Notes: a model not told the origin generated them from the sequence alone. A DNA stretch of 64,000 bases from Chimonanthus salicifolius (GCA_013350335.1 CM023540.1:23167175-23231174), one strand, 5' to 3'; positions 12,609 through 26,302 are shown, counted from the first letter of the stretch. Program-made: numbers and translations.

Positions 12609-14278
12609 TTATTTTTATTTTTTTTTTTTTTCTTTTTCATCTTCTCATGATTTGAAAATTTGAAACTCAAGTTCAATCGAAACTTCTATAAGTGTTCGAG
12701 TTGTGCCAAATTACTTATTTGATTTTTTTTCTTTATTGGACTGAATTTCTTAATTCAAATCTCATAATTTGGACATTTAGTATAAAAGTGTGACCTCATA
12801 TTGTTGTAGAAATGAAGCTTTTTGTGCGCATGCATGGCAGAAATGGAGCTAAAATAAAGAGATATCCAGCCATATATGAATGAAGAAAGTGGATATTTTT
12901 TTTAAGATGATACAATAAAATTTCCCTAATAAAAGGAGAAAATATATCAATGAAGCAATTGGATGTGATATAATAAAATTATCTCAATAGAAACAAAATA
13001 CTATTGTCTTTGGCATTGCATTTTCATATAGTTCACTCGTAGTTACTTAAAAAAATTCTCTCTAGTATGAAGAACAGTGAAATGTATTTTTCTCTAATAG
13101 TTCTATTTTCTCTTCTAACATTTTTTATTTGTTCTTGTTCTTTGTAAAGAACAAACAAATTACACTAGAAAGTGGTAAATTCTCACTCTAAAATTTTCCA
13201 CTCATACATTTAAAAGCGTTGAAGTGATTATGAAGAACTTATCTTATGAAGTGAAAGTCATAAGTTCGATTCTTATTTTACTCTAAAAGATTATTCTCTT
13301 TAAAATCATCAGAAATATAAATACGGATACTTACACATATTTCGAAGATTACTCGAATACTTTATAAAATTGGAACTCAACTCAAAATTATCCATGAGAA
13401 AACCAACACTTTTTCAACCGATATTTAGTAAAATTAAAAAAAGTTGGGCTACCATCATTCCTTTTGTGTCCATAAAATTAGATAGAGAATATCTTCATTG
13501 ATTAGCCTTGTGCTCAAACGCTATCGTAGCCATACCAGTCACGCCCTATCCGCGTGCTATTATGTGTTACGTTCAGAAAACTCTGTGGACCACGTGGCAT
13601 TTGCTTAAGAATTCAAGCCATTACTCGTATGCGTAGAGTCTATTGGGCATGGCCTCATCATCTCAGCTATAAATTTTTCAATGGATAAAACTCTTAGTAA
13701 ATTTAAAAAAAATATATGTATGTACGATATACTCTGCATTTGATATAGTAAAATAAAATTCACATATGATTAATTTATATCTTCAAACATACTTTATCTC
13801 TTTGTAAATTATGATATAGTTAAATTTGACTCATAAATTGAGATACAAAGTGTCTCTTTAAATATTATTAAATTTTGAACTATTTAACTCATAGCTTTGG
13901 ACTTTTAAATTAAAATAACCTTTTAGTTAATACCATCTTACACAAGTTATACATAAATGCCATATACAATAGAGACAAATGTCAGGTGTATGAGAGGATG
14001 CTTTATGAAACTAAAGTGTTGGATAATTAAAAAAAAAAGAAAAAAAACAAGCAAACAAAATCATGCAGCGGAGATTTGTATACTATGTTGGATGAGTGGT
14101 TTTACTTTAAAATATATAATTATAAATGAACACATTAAGGATAGTCTAAAGATAGCTTTGATATATGACAATTTAAGAGAAACTTGTTTGAAATACATTA
14201 GTCATGTTAGTAGAAGAACTAAGCATACCTGAAGTACGTAGAGTGGAAAGATTGCGGATTGAAGACACTAGAAGGAGA
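12201..14278. other. Intergenic with (AT)n, no gene seen
   Basis: AT-rich. It contains an (AT)n run at 12575-12604 followed by a T-rich stretch. Around 13210-13280 a GTTCGATTCTTA motif looks like a decayed SINE B-box. The 91-residue frame at 13957-14232 is lysine-rich and resembles nothing I know. Confidence 0.45.
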
Positions 14279-14283
14279 GGCCA

Positions 14284-14499
14284 TGTCACGACCCGACATG
14301 ACCTGACCCAACAAGGTATTATCCACTTTGGACCCCACGTAGGCCCTCGCTGTTTTGCTTTGGGCCTTGACCCACCTGGCCAGGCCCAAAAGGTCTCTTG
14401 TTGGATGAGGCTTCTCCCCTTATTTATATACCCCCCATCCCCAGCTAGCTGGGCGATGTGGGACTTTTCCCACATGCCCCAGCTGGGGTGGGTGTTACA
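14284..14499. mobile_element. Solo LTR of a small LTR retrotransposon
   Basis: A 216-bp GC-richer block that begins TGTCACGACCCGACATG and ends GGGTGTTACA, with the TG...CA ends of LTRs. It is flanked on both sides by the perfect 5-bp duplication GGCCA (14279-14283 and 14500-14504). It contains TTATTTATATACC, a possible LTR promoter box, and GATGTGGGAC. There is no internal domain, so this is what remains after LTR-LTR recombination. The overlapping 107-110-residue frames on both strands are LTR sequence, not genes. Confidence 0.8.
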
Positions 14500-14999
14500 G
14501 GCCAACCTTCAAAAACATGGAGGGTAATGATAAAAAAGACATGTTAAATTGTGGAGTGACTAATAGTATAGTTTGTGATAGGGTTATTTGAGAAAATAAA
14601 CTCATAGGATTGACCTTAGATAGATGGGATTACTGGTTGATGACGACGACGATGATGATGGTTAGGTGCAGGAGACCTATCTATGATAAAATTAAGTTCT
14701 TTATCTCCACCATCCCTTGATGAATTTGAAATTTTAAAATTCTAACCCCAAATCCTCTCACCCAACCCTACCCAATAGATTAGATCCCTACCAAATTTGA
14801 TATTTATTTTGAGTTGATCTCACCATTGGCTTGAAATATAATTAAAAATATCCACATTTTTATCATCTTTTTGAACGATACCTTCATTTTTTATGAGAAG
14901 CATTACCCAATAAATACCTTTCAAATAGACCCACCCTTCCCCTAGCCCCATCCATGTGAGCCCCACAGGTACTATTGCACATACAAATTTGTATGAAGT

Positions 15000-15720
15000 T
15001 TGTGTAATGACTCTGCCCCAATTAACATGATATTATCTGTTTCAGACATCATAGGCCCTCACGGTTTATCTTGCCTAGTGGAGTTCTCCTCCTCTTTTCA
15101 CTAACGGCTTTTCTCTATCTTTGCCACGCAGGACTCTTAGAGTTTTCGACCTCCTCCACAAGGTGTGGGGCATCACAATCCCCCACCCCTAAAACTAGAG
15201 TCGTCCTCGGCTCTGATATCATCTGTAATGACCATGTCCCAACCAACATGATATTGTTTGCTTTCGGCTCATACATGCCCTTACGATTATGCTCCTAAGC
15301 AATATGAGATAATACCCTAGTACCTTCATTGGCAACTTTTTCACTCGCCAAGTTCTCCTCCTTTCACTAACAATTTTTTTTTTTGATAACGAGGGTATCC
15401 TTGAGGTATTGATCCAACAAAACTAATTCCCGGAGCCAGCACCGTCCTTTCCTACACAGTCGGCCCAGATAAGTCAGGTAGTAGCACCAAGGTTTGATCC
15501 CGAGACATAAGGGAGTAAACTCCACGTCAAGGACCACTTGAACTATTCACCTTATGGGTAATTTTTCTCTTTCTTTGTCACGTATGACGTTTGGAGCTTC
15601 CCTCCTCTTCCAGTATAAGCCATCACAAGTTAGTTTTGATATTATTTGTAATAATCTATCCCTCATTTGTATGAATATTATTTGCTTTATCAATCCATAT
15701 TAGCACACAATTTTATTTTT
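15000..15720 (-). mobile_element. Decayed TRIM/LTR relics, minus strand
   Basis: Repeated blocks start TGTAATGAC near 15003 and 15224 and share AACATGATATT(A/G)T. Just before the second is GCTCTGATATCA (15210-15221), the reverse complement of the tRNA-Met priming site, so the element reads on the minus strand. A weaker priming-site relic lies near 15635. The blocks resemble the LTR at 14284-14499. Confidence 0.45.
15377..15560 (-). mobile_element. SINE-like insertion
   Basis: The plus strand starts with a T run then GATAACGAGGGTATCC, so on the minus strand this is a short element with an A-rich tail. A GGGATCAAACC B-box-like motif sits internally. It splits the surrounding TRIM relics. Confidence 0.35.
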
Positions 15721-15824
15721 CCTAAAGTTCTCTTAAAAGAAGTCTTCATATGTTGAAGGGCAAACATCCTATTTTATGATAACTTTTGAAAAAGGAAGTG
15801 AAAGGGTAACCAACAATACATAAA

Positions 15825-17301
15825 GGCTGCGTTTGGATGGGGGTAAGAGGGGGTAACCCCCTATTAAGGGTAACAAGGGTGAGGGTAAAAATTTGAAAAT
15901 TTACCCCTCTCATTCCATTTTTGAATACTCCTTTGAAGGTTGGGGTATTCACAATACCCTACCCCTCAATACCTCTTGCCTTCCTTTTTTTTATCAATTA
16001 TATATTATGAAATTAATATATTTCAAAAAAAAATTATATAATTAAAAAAATATATATTTCAAGTAATTAGCAAGTTAATTCTGTTTGAAATTTATTTTAA
16101 AAATGTGTCAACATTTTCAACGTGATGCATTTGAATGAGGGGTAAATTTTACAGGGGTTACCCTTGAGTAAGGGTAACTGTAAGTAGGGGTAAACTGACA
16201 TATTAACAGTTTTATGAGAATTAATTTTTTTTATTAAATCTATCTATAAATAATAAAAATAAAATTTTATGAAACATAATTATCAAATATCCTATTTTTA
16301 AGGGGTAATTCTGTCGAAATTTCGATAAGATCTCGAAACTCTAAAATAGTTTGAAGTTCATGATAATCTCTTTCAGAGTAATTAGCAATTTATTCGGTTG
16401 GAAGTTTATTTTAAAAATGTGTCAACATTTTCAACATGATGCAATAGGATGAGGGGTAAATTTTACACGGGTTACCTTTGAGTAGGGATAACTGTAAGCA
16501 GGAGTAATCTAACATATTAACAATTTTATAAGAATTAATATTTTTTATGAAATTCATATAATATAAAAAATAAAAATAAAATTTTATGAAACATAATTGT
16601 TAAAATGTCCTATTTTTGAGGGGTGATTCTGTCCAAATTTCGATAGGGTCTCGAAACTCCGAAAGAGTTTGAGGTTCATTGTTAATTTTTTTTTGGATAA
16701 TTAGCAATTTATTTTAAAAATGTGTAAATATTTTTAATGTGATGCATTTCGATGAGGGGTAAATTTTACAGGGATTACCTGGAGTTACCTTTGAGTAGGG
16801 GTAACTGTAAACAGAGGTAACCTGACACATTAACAATTTTATAAGAATTAATATTTTTATTAAATTCATATAATATAAAAAATAAAAAATTATATTTTTT
16901 TATGAATAGATATGTTGATATTTTTTATTCACTTATTGAGATTTAAAATAATAATATAAAAAAATTCTTTACTTTTTTTAATGTTAGAATATAAGTCATT
17001 TTAAATTATAATTATGAAAAATAATTTATTAAAAATGAATAATATTATTATAAGTTATATTATTAGGATTTACTTCATGAATATTATTTAATAATATAAA
17101 AAACAAAAAAATATTAATATATCATATTACTCTTACTTATAGTTACCGAATAAAATTTTTTACCTTTAAGATAAAATTTTACTTTACCATCAAAATTACC
17201 AAAAAATATAAGAATAATCTCAGTTCAAAAATCATCGCCACTTAAAGAGTGACCCTACTTAAAATAACCTCTCTAAAATTTCCCCTCATTCAAATACAGT
17301 C
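15825..17301. mobile_element. Non-autonomous DNA transposon with tandem core
   Basis: The ends are inverted: GGCTGCGTTTGGATG on the left and, read inward from the right, GACTGTATTTGAATG. Subterminal GGGTAA/TTACCCC motifs recur through the body. About 16060-16900 is three tandem units of roughly 300-315 bp, each containing AAATGTGTCAACATTTTCAA or a close variant. There is no long open frame. Only a 3-bp AAA duplication is possible, so the superfamily is unassigned. A loose terminal piece of the same family is at 31149-31201. Confidence 0.55.
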
Positions 17302-19907
17302 AAAGAGAAGAACAGATGTCCTTATTTCCGTAAATAAGAAGGAGAGAAGGGGCAAAGTGGAGTGGTAATAGAAACTCGGAGGAGTGAGCTGGATAATGAT
17401 GGAAGCAATAATTCGCATGGGGAAGCGAGACCGGAGTCGTGTAAATTTCCGTTTAACTCGTCTCTTTTTACAAAACTACCCTCCACTGCCGCTTCTGAGT
17501 TGTGTGACTCATCCCTCTTCTTGTCTTCAAATGCCATGACATTGATCCTGAGCCACATAACCGTTTTCTACTTTCTATGCATCCGTCTATTCATTTCATC
17601 TCATTTCATACCTTCTTTCAAATCGATCCCATCCGTCTCTTCAATGTCACATTTTACCCGGGAAAAAAAATACTATGTCTGCATGTGGGATGTAAACACC
17701 ATAACTTAAACTTTTTAATCACAATTCAAGTTTGAATTACGTGGCAATCTCTAAAATTAAAAGGTAAATTATTTAATAAAAAATAATTATTTATATACAA
17801 ATTTTAATAGAATTAATTAATTTAAATATATATAATTTTTTATAACTAAAGTGTTCAAATCTCTTAAAACATCTGACTAATCTTCAAAATATGTAGAAGT
17901 CTCCATACCCATATATGTTAGAATAAAATGAGAATTATCTATGTCTTTTATTTAAACAAAACTTATATCTTAACTTATTAATGATATCTTCATAACATTT
18001 TTTTTTTCAAGTGGCCCTAATTGGGTGTCTATGGGCAATGAGACATGGTGTCATTCTATTATGTGGTGAGCATAGGAAATAGACCTTGTTATTAATGATC
18101 TTATATTTAATAATAATATAAGTTATGAGGAAAAAAAACATTAATTTTATCTATGAGTTGATTTTTAAATTTTGTTTTTTCACTTTATTCTATATAAAAT
18201 TATACTCTTCATTAAATTATTTAAATAAATAAACTATTCATCATTAAGCCAGAGATGAACTTAACATTTCTTAACATTTAGTCAAGTTCAAACTTATTTA
18301 AAAATCAAGTGAAGCGTAATTTATTTTCAGCTCGCACAATCAATAGGTGTTGGCCTTAACTTTGATTAGAAAATATCCTGTATGAAGAATATATAATATA
18401 CAAATAAATAAATTATATGATAAAGTATTTAATTACATCTTAAGGTGAACCTCTTAACAAAACAAGCCAGCCTGCGCTTAAGCTTTACATGTCTAAGTTT
18501 TCCATCTACTGATCCAATGTCCTGCTATATGGTCAGATTTATCAACCAAAATATTCAGAATATCTGTCTAATATATTTTGATTTTTTATATAAAAAAAGG
18601 ATATTTTACTATTAAAAAATGTCAAAAATCACTTCTTCTAGACTCTAGCTTGATTGACTACTGGAGTGCAACATGCACAATGAAGGTGTGTAATAACATC
18701 CATTGATTAGTTGTCACATGGTGAAGATTGCTGGTTTGGTGAACAGGCGTGATCACTCAAACTGTTGATCATGGCTGCTTAAACAGAAAATTAGGTTAGG
18801 TGCTCTAAGGGTTTGAGGGAAAGACTTCCTACATAAGATGAGAATATCTAATGATTCGAACAAATAAAGCGATAGGGTACAAATAAAGCGATAGGTTAAA
18901 GATAAAAGTAGAGCGTATTATTTATGATCAAGGTGTCCAGGCCTCTTAAAGCACTAAACCCTTAGATCATGTGTATGCTTCCTTAATCATACACATCGGT
19001 TAACTATACATAGAGTGACTCTTTGAGGTGGATTGAAAATCAAACCCAGGACTTCTATTTCCTAATACAGGTTTCTAAGAATCATTTTAACCCCTTTAAG
19101 ATGATAAAAGTAGAGCATATTAACTCAAACTCGGGCTCTACATCCTCTTTAACTGAGTGAGCTTGACCCAATATTAAAAAAACTGAAAATATTGATTCAA
19201 ATTTAAAATTACTGAATTAAAATTGAAATTAATTCCACAAATCAGATGAGAAATTGCTACCCTTTTTTCAATACCAAACATGCCCACATGAAGTGTGTCT
19301 AGCTCTCGAGGTTGGTATCATTTGCCATCTCTTTCAGTCAATTCATAGAATATATTCTTTCTCCTCGACTCGGGAGTATGTTGGTCAACCGTTCCATGAA
19401 CCTAATCAAACTCAGTAACCCATTAAAATACTTGTATTCCAACACAATCATACGTATGAAACTATACATACTCCGAGAATTTTTTTTATACAATATGTAA
19501 CATTAATGGTGTGGTACTTAAAGCTTAATCTATTAGCAAATCATGATCATATTATATAATTTGAAAGAGCAAAGAAGTGCAAAGGGTGGCTTTAGATATT
19601 GGCCATTAGCTTGGTTCATGAACAATTCCAATTTGTATCAGATCTAAAGGGATTTTAAATAGGAGAAGAATCTCTTAATCAAGTTAAGAAAGAGAGAGAG
19701 AGAGATAAAGGGATTATTTAATGATAATCCATCGTCATTTGGTTTGGCTCGTGCATTGCATGCTGCTAATTGTATGGTCTGTACCTGCTGTCCTAATACA
19801 TGAACACAATCAGACACATGTTCTTATGCCATTCAAACTTGAAACATGTCTATCATTTATAACGTGCATTCTCTAGTCATACTCTTCATCTTCTCTTTTT
19901 CATTCCT
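17302..19907. other. Intergenic, no gene recognised
   Basis: Open frames on both strands at about 17320-17710 (78 and 115 residues) overlap and resemble no family; I do not call them. The rest is AT-rich with a short GAGAGAGAGAG run near 19691. A decayed SINE-like segment may lie near 18930-19100. Confidence 0.4.
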
Positions 19908-19916
19908 AAACATAAA

Positions 19917-20515
19917 GGTTAGCAATTCTCTCATAGATGTTTTGTTTAATCCGACATGAATTTTACTGTATTGTCCACTTTTCCATTTGAATCAGCTCGC
20001 CAAACCCTTCAAATTGACTCGTCTGATCACTGACCGACTCACTGGATCATTGACCCAGGGGTACAAATATCGGCCGATACATATCGTATCAGCCGATATG
20101 TATCAGTTTTGAAGGTATGAATATCTGCCGATATATATCGTTATCGGCCAATATTCACAATATCGGCTGAAATATCGGCCGTATCATATCGGCCGATATC
20201 AAAATATCGCCCGATATCTTCAAAATAATGGAAGAAAGAGAAAAATATCGACCGATATATAGGCCGATACCGATTTTTAAACCCCTGCATTGACCCTTCC
20301 ACTGAGGTATAAATCGGTTCACTGACCGACTTAAATTTATCTAAGTGAGACTATTTTTTTATACAAAACAACAAATCAGATTACTGATCGAATCTTTGAA
20401 ATCGGATCATTGATTCTTTTTTAAATGCTTTCGTACAGCAGTGGAGGGGTAAAATGGATAATACCCTAAATTCCGTGTCTCGTTATATAAAATGCCCGTG
20501 GGAGGATCGTTATCC
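19917..20515. mobile_element. MULE-type MITE carrying a nested insertion
   Basis: Perfect 9-bp duplications AAACATAAA flank it (19908-19916 and 20516-20524). The ends are GGTTAGCAATTCTC and, inverted, GGATAACGATCCTCCCAC, matching the families at 5692 and 52358. It shares the AGCTCGCC / CCGTGTCT interior blocks. The element is interrupted by a hAT-type MITE at 20056-20287. Without that and its 8-bp duplication it would be about 359 bp. Confidence 0.8.
20056..20287. mobile_element. hAT-type MITE nested in the MULE MITE
   Basis: Begins CAGGGGTACAAATATCGG and ends with the inverted CCGATTTTTAAACCCCTG. The 8-bp duplication CATTGACC is perfect (20048-20055, 20288-20295). The interior is saturated with CGGCCGATAT-type palindromes, like copy 1 at 120-277. 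It is the younger of the two nested insertions. Confidence 0.85.
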
Positions 20516-20524
20516 AAACATAAA

Positions 20525-23420
20525 TTGTTTACATTGAAAATTCTATATTTAAATATAAAATGTTTAATTTGAGCAAACAAAGGTTTATTATTTTACAAAA
20601 TTTGATATTTTAAACTTTAGAAAATCACAACTTAATTGATTCATTTAAAGTAAATTAATGAATTCCACTAAGCATCAATGTGGGTAAAGTTGGAACTTAA
20701 GAATTAGACATGCCAGTCAAGATTGACAGAAGGTGTCAGCTTCAAAACAGGTGTACAGGGGTCCGTATACAAGATAGCAAGAATATAGACAGATATATTA
20801 TATTGTGATTGTAGTCAATGTTTGCTCTTTATTTTCTTAATTAATATGAGTTGGCTCACATAAAATGAGAGACATCAACCACTAATCCTTGCTAATCACA
20901 ATGGTTGGGAGTCCTAAATTGCTGTTAGGGGCATAAATTGGTTGGTCATCCATCGGGTACATCAGCATTTGACCTATTTGTGTATTAATTTATTTATTTT
21001 GATGATAGAAGGTGTGTAGACATCTTATTCAAATATGTGAAAACCTTCAAGTCCGTATACATTAGTTAAAATTATAGGGAGCGTCGTGTTTATTAAGGAC
21101 ATGGATTAAAATATGCATCTCTATCTACTATATGTTTAAAATTTAGATATAAATTGTTGGAACTGCTGCGAACGAGTCCTACATTGAAAGTATAAAGGGA
21201 GATCTAATGGTTTATAAATGATTTGGGCACGCTAGTCATTTGGGATGAAAACCCAAGTCCTAACATAAATTCGAATTTAGATAAAAAAACAAAAAAGCTT
21301 TAAACAGATTAGAAGATAACATCTAAACCATTGACTATATTGTTGATATGGTCCTACGTTTGGAGATTTGAATATCAAATAGCAAGATAATGGATTTAAA
21401 AGTTAGATTTTGATTGCCCATTTCCATCCAAAGTCGAGAAGGAGATGAATACCGCTGGGATTTTTGTGTTTGAGGGTTTTGAAAGTTAATTACATTAGGG
21501 TTTTCCTCCTAATTACTATCATTTGTATTTATACCAATTTCAAATTGATACAGTTGTGCGAATCCTACGAGAAGATGGAGAGAACAATTTGATCCAAGTG
21601 GCAAATTAAGGGTCCATTGTAATTTGATGTGAATTTTAAATTACTCGCAAGCGTACGAACCGATTTATAGTATAGAGTATGAGTGCGAGGTCGTACCCAA
21701 GGGAAATCTACAAAATATATGTACGAAATAAAAAAATTGCACTATTTAAAAATGATGTGATTTAAGGAAATAATTTTCTAAAGCATTTAGTTATAATCTT
21801 AATTTAAAACAATGAATAGTTTTGATAAATTTTTGAGAAAAAGAAAAAAATAAATCAAGAATAAATTTTTTTACATAATCTACAATGGAATCGGGTCAAA
21901 CATCCACGCGGCATATTATCCAATTTAAAAAGAATAAAATCACGGCCTAGACTATGAAATGTTCTAGAGTTATAAAATATAATTCAAATTTATTTTCTAT
22001 TAAAATCCTAATTAGAATTTTTATGTCACCCTTTAAATTAGATTTTTTTCAATTCAAGCCTTAGGCTTGAGCGGGTTTTATACTTGTGTTTCCCCAAATC
22101 TAAAACAACTGTTCTTGATAAGAACCTTAGATTGGAAAGACGGCAAGTCCCACTGATCCTAATAGGGGTTCTACTTTCCTTGAAAAAAATTCTAAAATAG
22201 TTTCTTACATAATATTCATAAAAAGAATTAAAAATAAAATACAAATCATCACTATTAATATTTTAATAACTGGGATCATCATAAATCTAAACAACTGCCA
22301 TGAATTTTTATTAATAAATTGAAAATGAAATACAATTCTTTTGGATTTGTCATAAAAATAAAAAAATAAAATAACTTACAAGAAATTATTTATTTTTCTC
22401 CGTCTTTCGTCGTCCAACTTCAGCCTTGAATGTCTTACCCCGTTCAACTTTCAATGGACCCAAAGCCATCAATTTATAGGAGTGAGAAGAGATGAGATAA
22501 GGGACCCTTCAAATTCAACCAAGATAAGGGATCCATTCAAATTTAAAATTTCTCTCTGTAGAGATCGGTTAACTCCTTTATCTCCTTATCTTTGTTCCTC
22601 CTTATCCCTCTCTTTCTTATCTCTCCTTCGGTTCAAACTCTTTTATCTTTATCCATGTCTTTTATTCAAATCCACTATCTTTTATCCAAATTCACTGTCT
22701 TTTTCAAACGCCGAATTTTGCAGATAAGACACCATCATTCAAACGAAATTCACTGGTCCCGCTTGATCTTTTGGACTTGGATCCCATACTTGGACTTTTA
22801 TCTGGCCCGGAATATTGGTGGACTTTGGCTCATTGACTTCTAATTGCAGACTTTGTCTTCAGGCTTCAGATTTGAATAGTGGGTCCATTTGTGTGTTTAT
22901 AAATTTCTACCACCTTTACAATGTAACATAGTCTAAAAAATATTATTATAATTCAAACTCTCATATCCGGATTTGAATTATAATAATTTACAATAATTCC
23001 AAATCAAATTAGGTGGTAAAAATTATAAACTTTCCAAAAATAGGACTATGGCCCACTTTTCTCCATTTTAATTCATTTTTCTTGTATTCTCACAAATATA
23101 CTGCAAAACTTAAAAACTCTATTAAACGCATCTAATATTTACAAATCAAAGGCTAACTAATCCAAAATTAAAGGGTAAAATGGTAATTTCCAATGCTCAA
23201 CAGTCCACTAAATATTCTATTTGCTATTATTAATTAGATTTATTTTTTTTATACTAGTGTATTAAGAGTCCTCTTTAGATTAAAAATATGAGGTGAAGTA
23301 ATTCAACTCCTAAGCTGAATCGAGTTAAAGCTGACTTTCATTGTTACCAGTGAGGAACAAAGAAAGATTCGATTATATTGTATCATGTTCATGTTAATTA
23401 TTTTATTTCATCTATTTAAG
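20525..23420. other. Intergenic with retrotransposon relics
   Basis: A TRIM LTR relic lies at about 21165-21265 (CGAGTCCTACATTGAAAGTA, then TTTATAAATGATTTGG). At about 21640-21720 the sequence ACTCGCAAGCGTACGAACCG with GAGGTCGTACCCAAGGGAA resembles a fragment often seen in plant gypsy-type elements; that is a weak call. Frames at 22482-22843 are low-complexity and not called. Confidence 0.4.

Positions 23421-23448
<28 letters not shown>
23421..23448. repeat. (AT)n microsatellite
   Basis: Uninterrupted AT run in intergenic sequence. Confidence 0.9.
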
Positions 23449-23451
<3 letters not shown>

Positions 23452-25120
23452 TTTATTATGAGTGTCAAATATAAGTTTGGGCTAAAACGATGCATATTCT
23501 AGAGAGGGGGTGCATAGAACATTTTCATTTTTTTTTTAATTATTTATATTAACATGCACCGGAATAATAAAGATAGTAAATAATCAATCAACAAAACAAT
23601 CCACAAACAATCACAAATGTACGAGTTATAGTAGGTTCGGTTAAACAACCAACCTTCACTCTTGGACTCACCCAACTTTGGACTATCCAAAACACACTAT
23701 GAAAGGAAAACTACCATATCAATACACTCCTAGTTTTGAAAGGTTCGAACACCGAGGTCTACTCCTCGACACATATTTTTTATAGTAGTTCGATCACAAA
23801 AGTCTACTCCACCTTACAATATAAAAGCAAAGGAAAAGAACACTTGCCTAAGATTTCTTCAACAATCTTGATTTATGTTTGCTGAAGGATGCCTCAATGC
23901 TTTCATCTATAATACTGAAGATGCTCCAATTTTGCAACAAAAGAAGAGGCTAGGTCTAGGGTGAGGATGCTACAGGATTTTCCCTAGATACTAATCTCTT
24001 AATCACTTTCATTTAAAGCTAAGAAAGCTTTGGAATCACCATTAACCGTTGTTGAAGTGATTAGAGAATATAATCAAAGGTTTTACTTGATTTCCAAAGA
24101 TTTAAAACCTTGTCTGAGAGGATGCTTACGCTTAATCTCACAATAATTTGACTTAATACCATTGAAAAATGAGCCTCTATTTATAATGTTCCTGTATACA
24201 ACAGTTAGTCTTTGAGTACTCGAGACTATGCTTCGAGGACTCAAAGCCTACAACGGCTAGTACACCTAAGCCAACCGCTAGCCTTCGTCTGGACTTGAAG
24301 AGCCTCCCATGAGACCTCAACCCACATACTCTAAGCTACAACTATGAGCCTTTAGCAGTTGTGTTGTAGCTTCGTGTCAAGAAACAACAATAAAATAATA
24401 TGCCTACCTGGGAAGATATTGGACCATTGCCTCTTTCTCAATTATCTCTGTGTTGGTAAGTTCTGCTTGCAACTCGTCTTGGCTTATGAGCTTAACTGGC
24501 CTGATCAATTTTTTTTTCTTGTTGATTATGATGTTGGTAATCCACTTAACATTCATTGTATGCAAAACTGGAAGCTGTAATCTTTTCATGAGAACTTAGT
24601 AATTAATTTATATCATATGATGTTACAAGAATGAATGACTGAACTTGGAAACAAATTTCAAGGTTCTTCTAAGTTAAAACATTTTGTTTTAAATTCAACA
24701 ATCTATTTTTGTGTGTAATATCAGATGAATACATTATAATTTTAAAATTAAAATTTATATTTAAGTAGATGCGATGAATATAGTTCCTTCACAAAGTGTT
24801 ATTTATTAATTTATTAAAAAAATACCATGACAGCACTGAATATGTTCTATGTAAGAGGACAGCAATGGTCGGACACGAACCTATGGGTCTCTTGCGGGCT
24901 TCATGACTCAATGAGCTGGCCCAATTCAATTGGGCAAGTATCATGTTGGGCTCACTTTAGATGGGTCTGGTCTATTTTAATGATGATCTGACTGGGCTTG
25001 GACTAGACTATTCACAACTCTAAGAAGAACTTCATTTCATTTTCCACCCAACATGTATAAATTGCAAGACCTAGACTTCTTATGTGATTGACGCGGTAGT
25101 TGTGAGCAAGGATAAAGAAA
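23449..25120. other. Intergenic, no gene recognised
   Basis: The segment 23590-24360 is less AT-rich and may be a decayed LTR-type sequence, but I see no ends. A 73-residue frame at 24359-24580 matches nothing I know. Confidence 0.35.
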
Positions 25121-25124
25121 ACAG

Positions 25125-25200
25125 TGGATCCGAGATCGATATCGGCCGTATCTCACATGTACTAGTCGATACATCTCATATCAGCCGAGATTTGAACCCA
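25125..25200. mobile_element. Degraded hAT-type MITE of the CGGCCGAT family
   Basis: Contains CGATATCGGCCGTATC and ATATCAGCCGAGATTTGAA, matching the interiors and right end of the copies at 120 and 20056. The ends are eroded and no duplication is visible. Confidence 0.4.
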
Positions 25201-26160
25201 TGGATGTGAGAGCGATGCGCTAGATGAAAGGAGATGAAGAAACTCCATAAACACAATTGTTGTGAGCACGATTTACTAAGTGGAAGGATGAGGAGAAACT
25301 CTAGAAAGAGTCTCACATTGTTTGAAAAGAGCGTCTTGATCTTAATAAATAAGAACACCTAACTCTTCTCGGCACAATGTGTTTTGGGTGTGTGTGTGTG
25401 TGAGGCACACGTGTCAATGCAAAACCGTGTAAAGGTGTATGTGCACTCACTCAAAGCGAATAATATTGTGTTGGGTGAAGGTGGACAGTTACAAAATGGT
25501 ATTTTCTTCTGATTTTTCTCGTAAAAAAATTTGGATTTGATATTAAAAATGTCAGATGTTGAACACATTGAGTGCATGTATCTAATAATATAGACAATAA
25601 ATTTAAAAAATGATGATTAGAATTATTTTTCCTAAATTTAGAGACCGAATTTTGAAGAGAATAGATTTGGGCTATGGAACTTTTATTTTTTATTACCCAT
25701 GACAAATTCATACTTGAAATCTAAAACATGGATACATGTCGTATAATCCCTCTTCTTATTTTCCATTTTTCTACTTCTTTAAACATGTTCCAACTCCAAG
25801 TTCCATATGTCAACGTTTGAAGACAGAATGCCAAACAGATAAACGACTTCGACCAAGTCAACATTAGAAAACGTGTGGCCCATTTCCAAGTTAAACAAAG
25901 CAAAAAGCAGAGGAAGGAAATGAATCGACGTAGCAATTATGGCCGGCCATCACCTTCTCAATTCCCATTTCCACCAAATCCTCCAGATTTCCTTCCTCTG
26001 CTCTCTTCTCCTCTGTTTTCTTTTTTCTTTTGTTTTCAACCCTCGCTCCAAATACCCAAAACTCCTACCATTTCAACACACCCTAATAATCCCTGCCATT
26101 GAAATACACCGAATAGAAAACAAATTACACACACGAACAATACAGACAAACATACCCATT
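25201..26160. other. Intergenic and 5' region of the ANTH gene
   Basis: Short frames only. The pyrimidine-rich segment at about 25950-26100 and the GAAGAA tract at 26175-26205 probably belong to the promoter and 5' UTR of the gene starting at 26303. No clear TATA box was found. Confidence 0.35.
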
Positions 26161-26302
26161 ACATTCTATTGATAGAAGAGGAAGAGGAAGAAGAAGAAGA
26201 GAAACAGCAACAACAACAACATGCCCAATACATTGCATTGATAGAAGAAGAAGAAGATTATGATCATAGGAACAGAAGAGCAGAGGAAAGAAATTGAAAG
26301 CA

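Noticed and set aside
14173..14527. Frames of 107 and 110 residues on opposite strands
   Set aside because: They are the solo LTR read in both directions.
17322..17709. Overlapping frames of 78 and 115 residues on opposite strands
   Set aside because: No conserved motif, signal or splice context on either strand.
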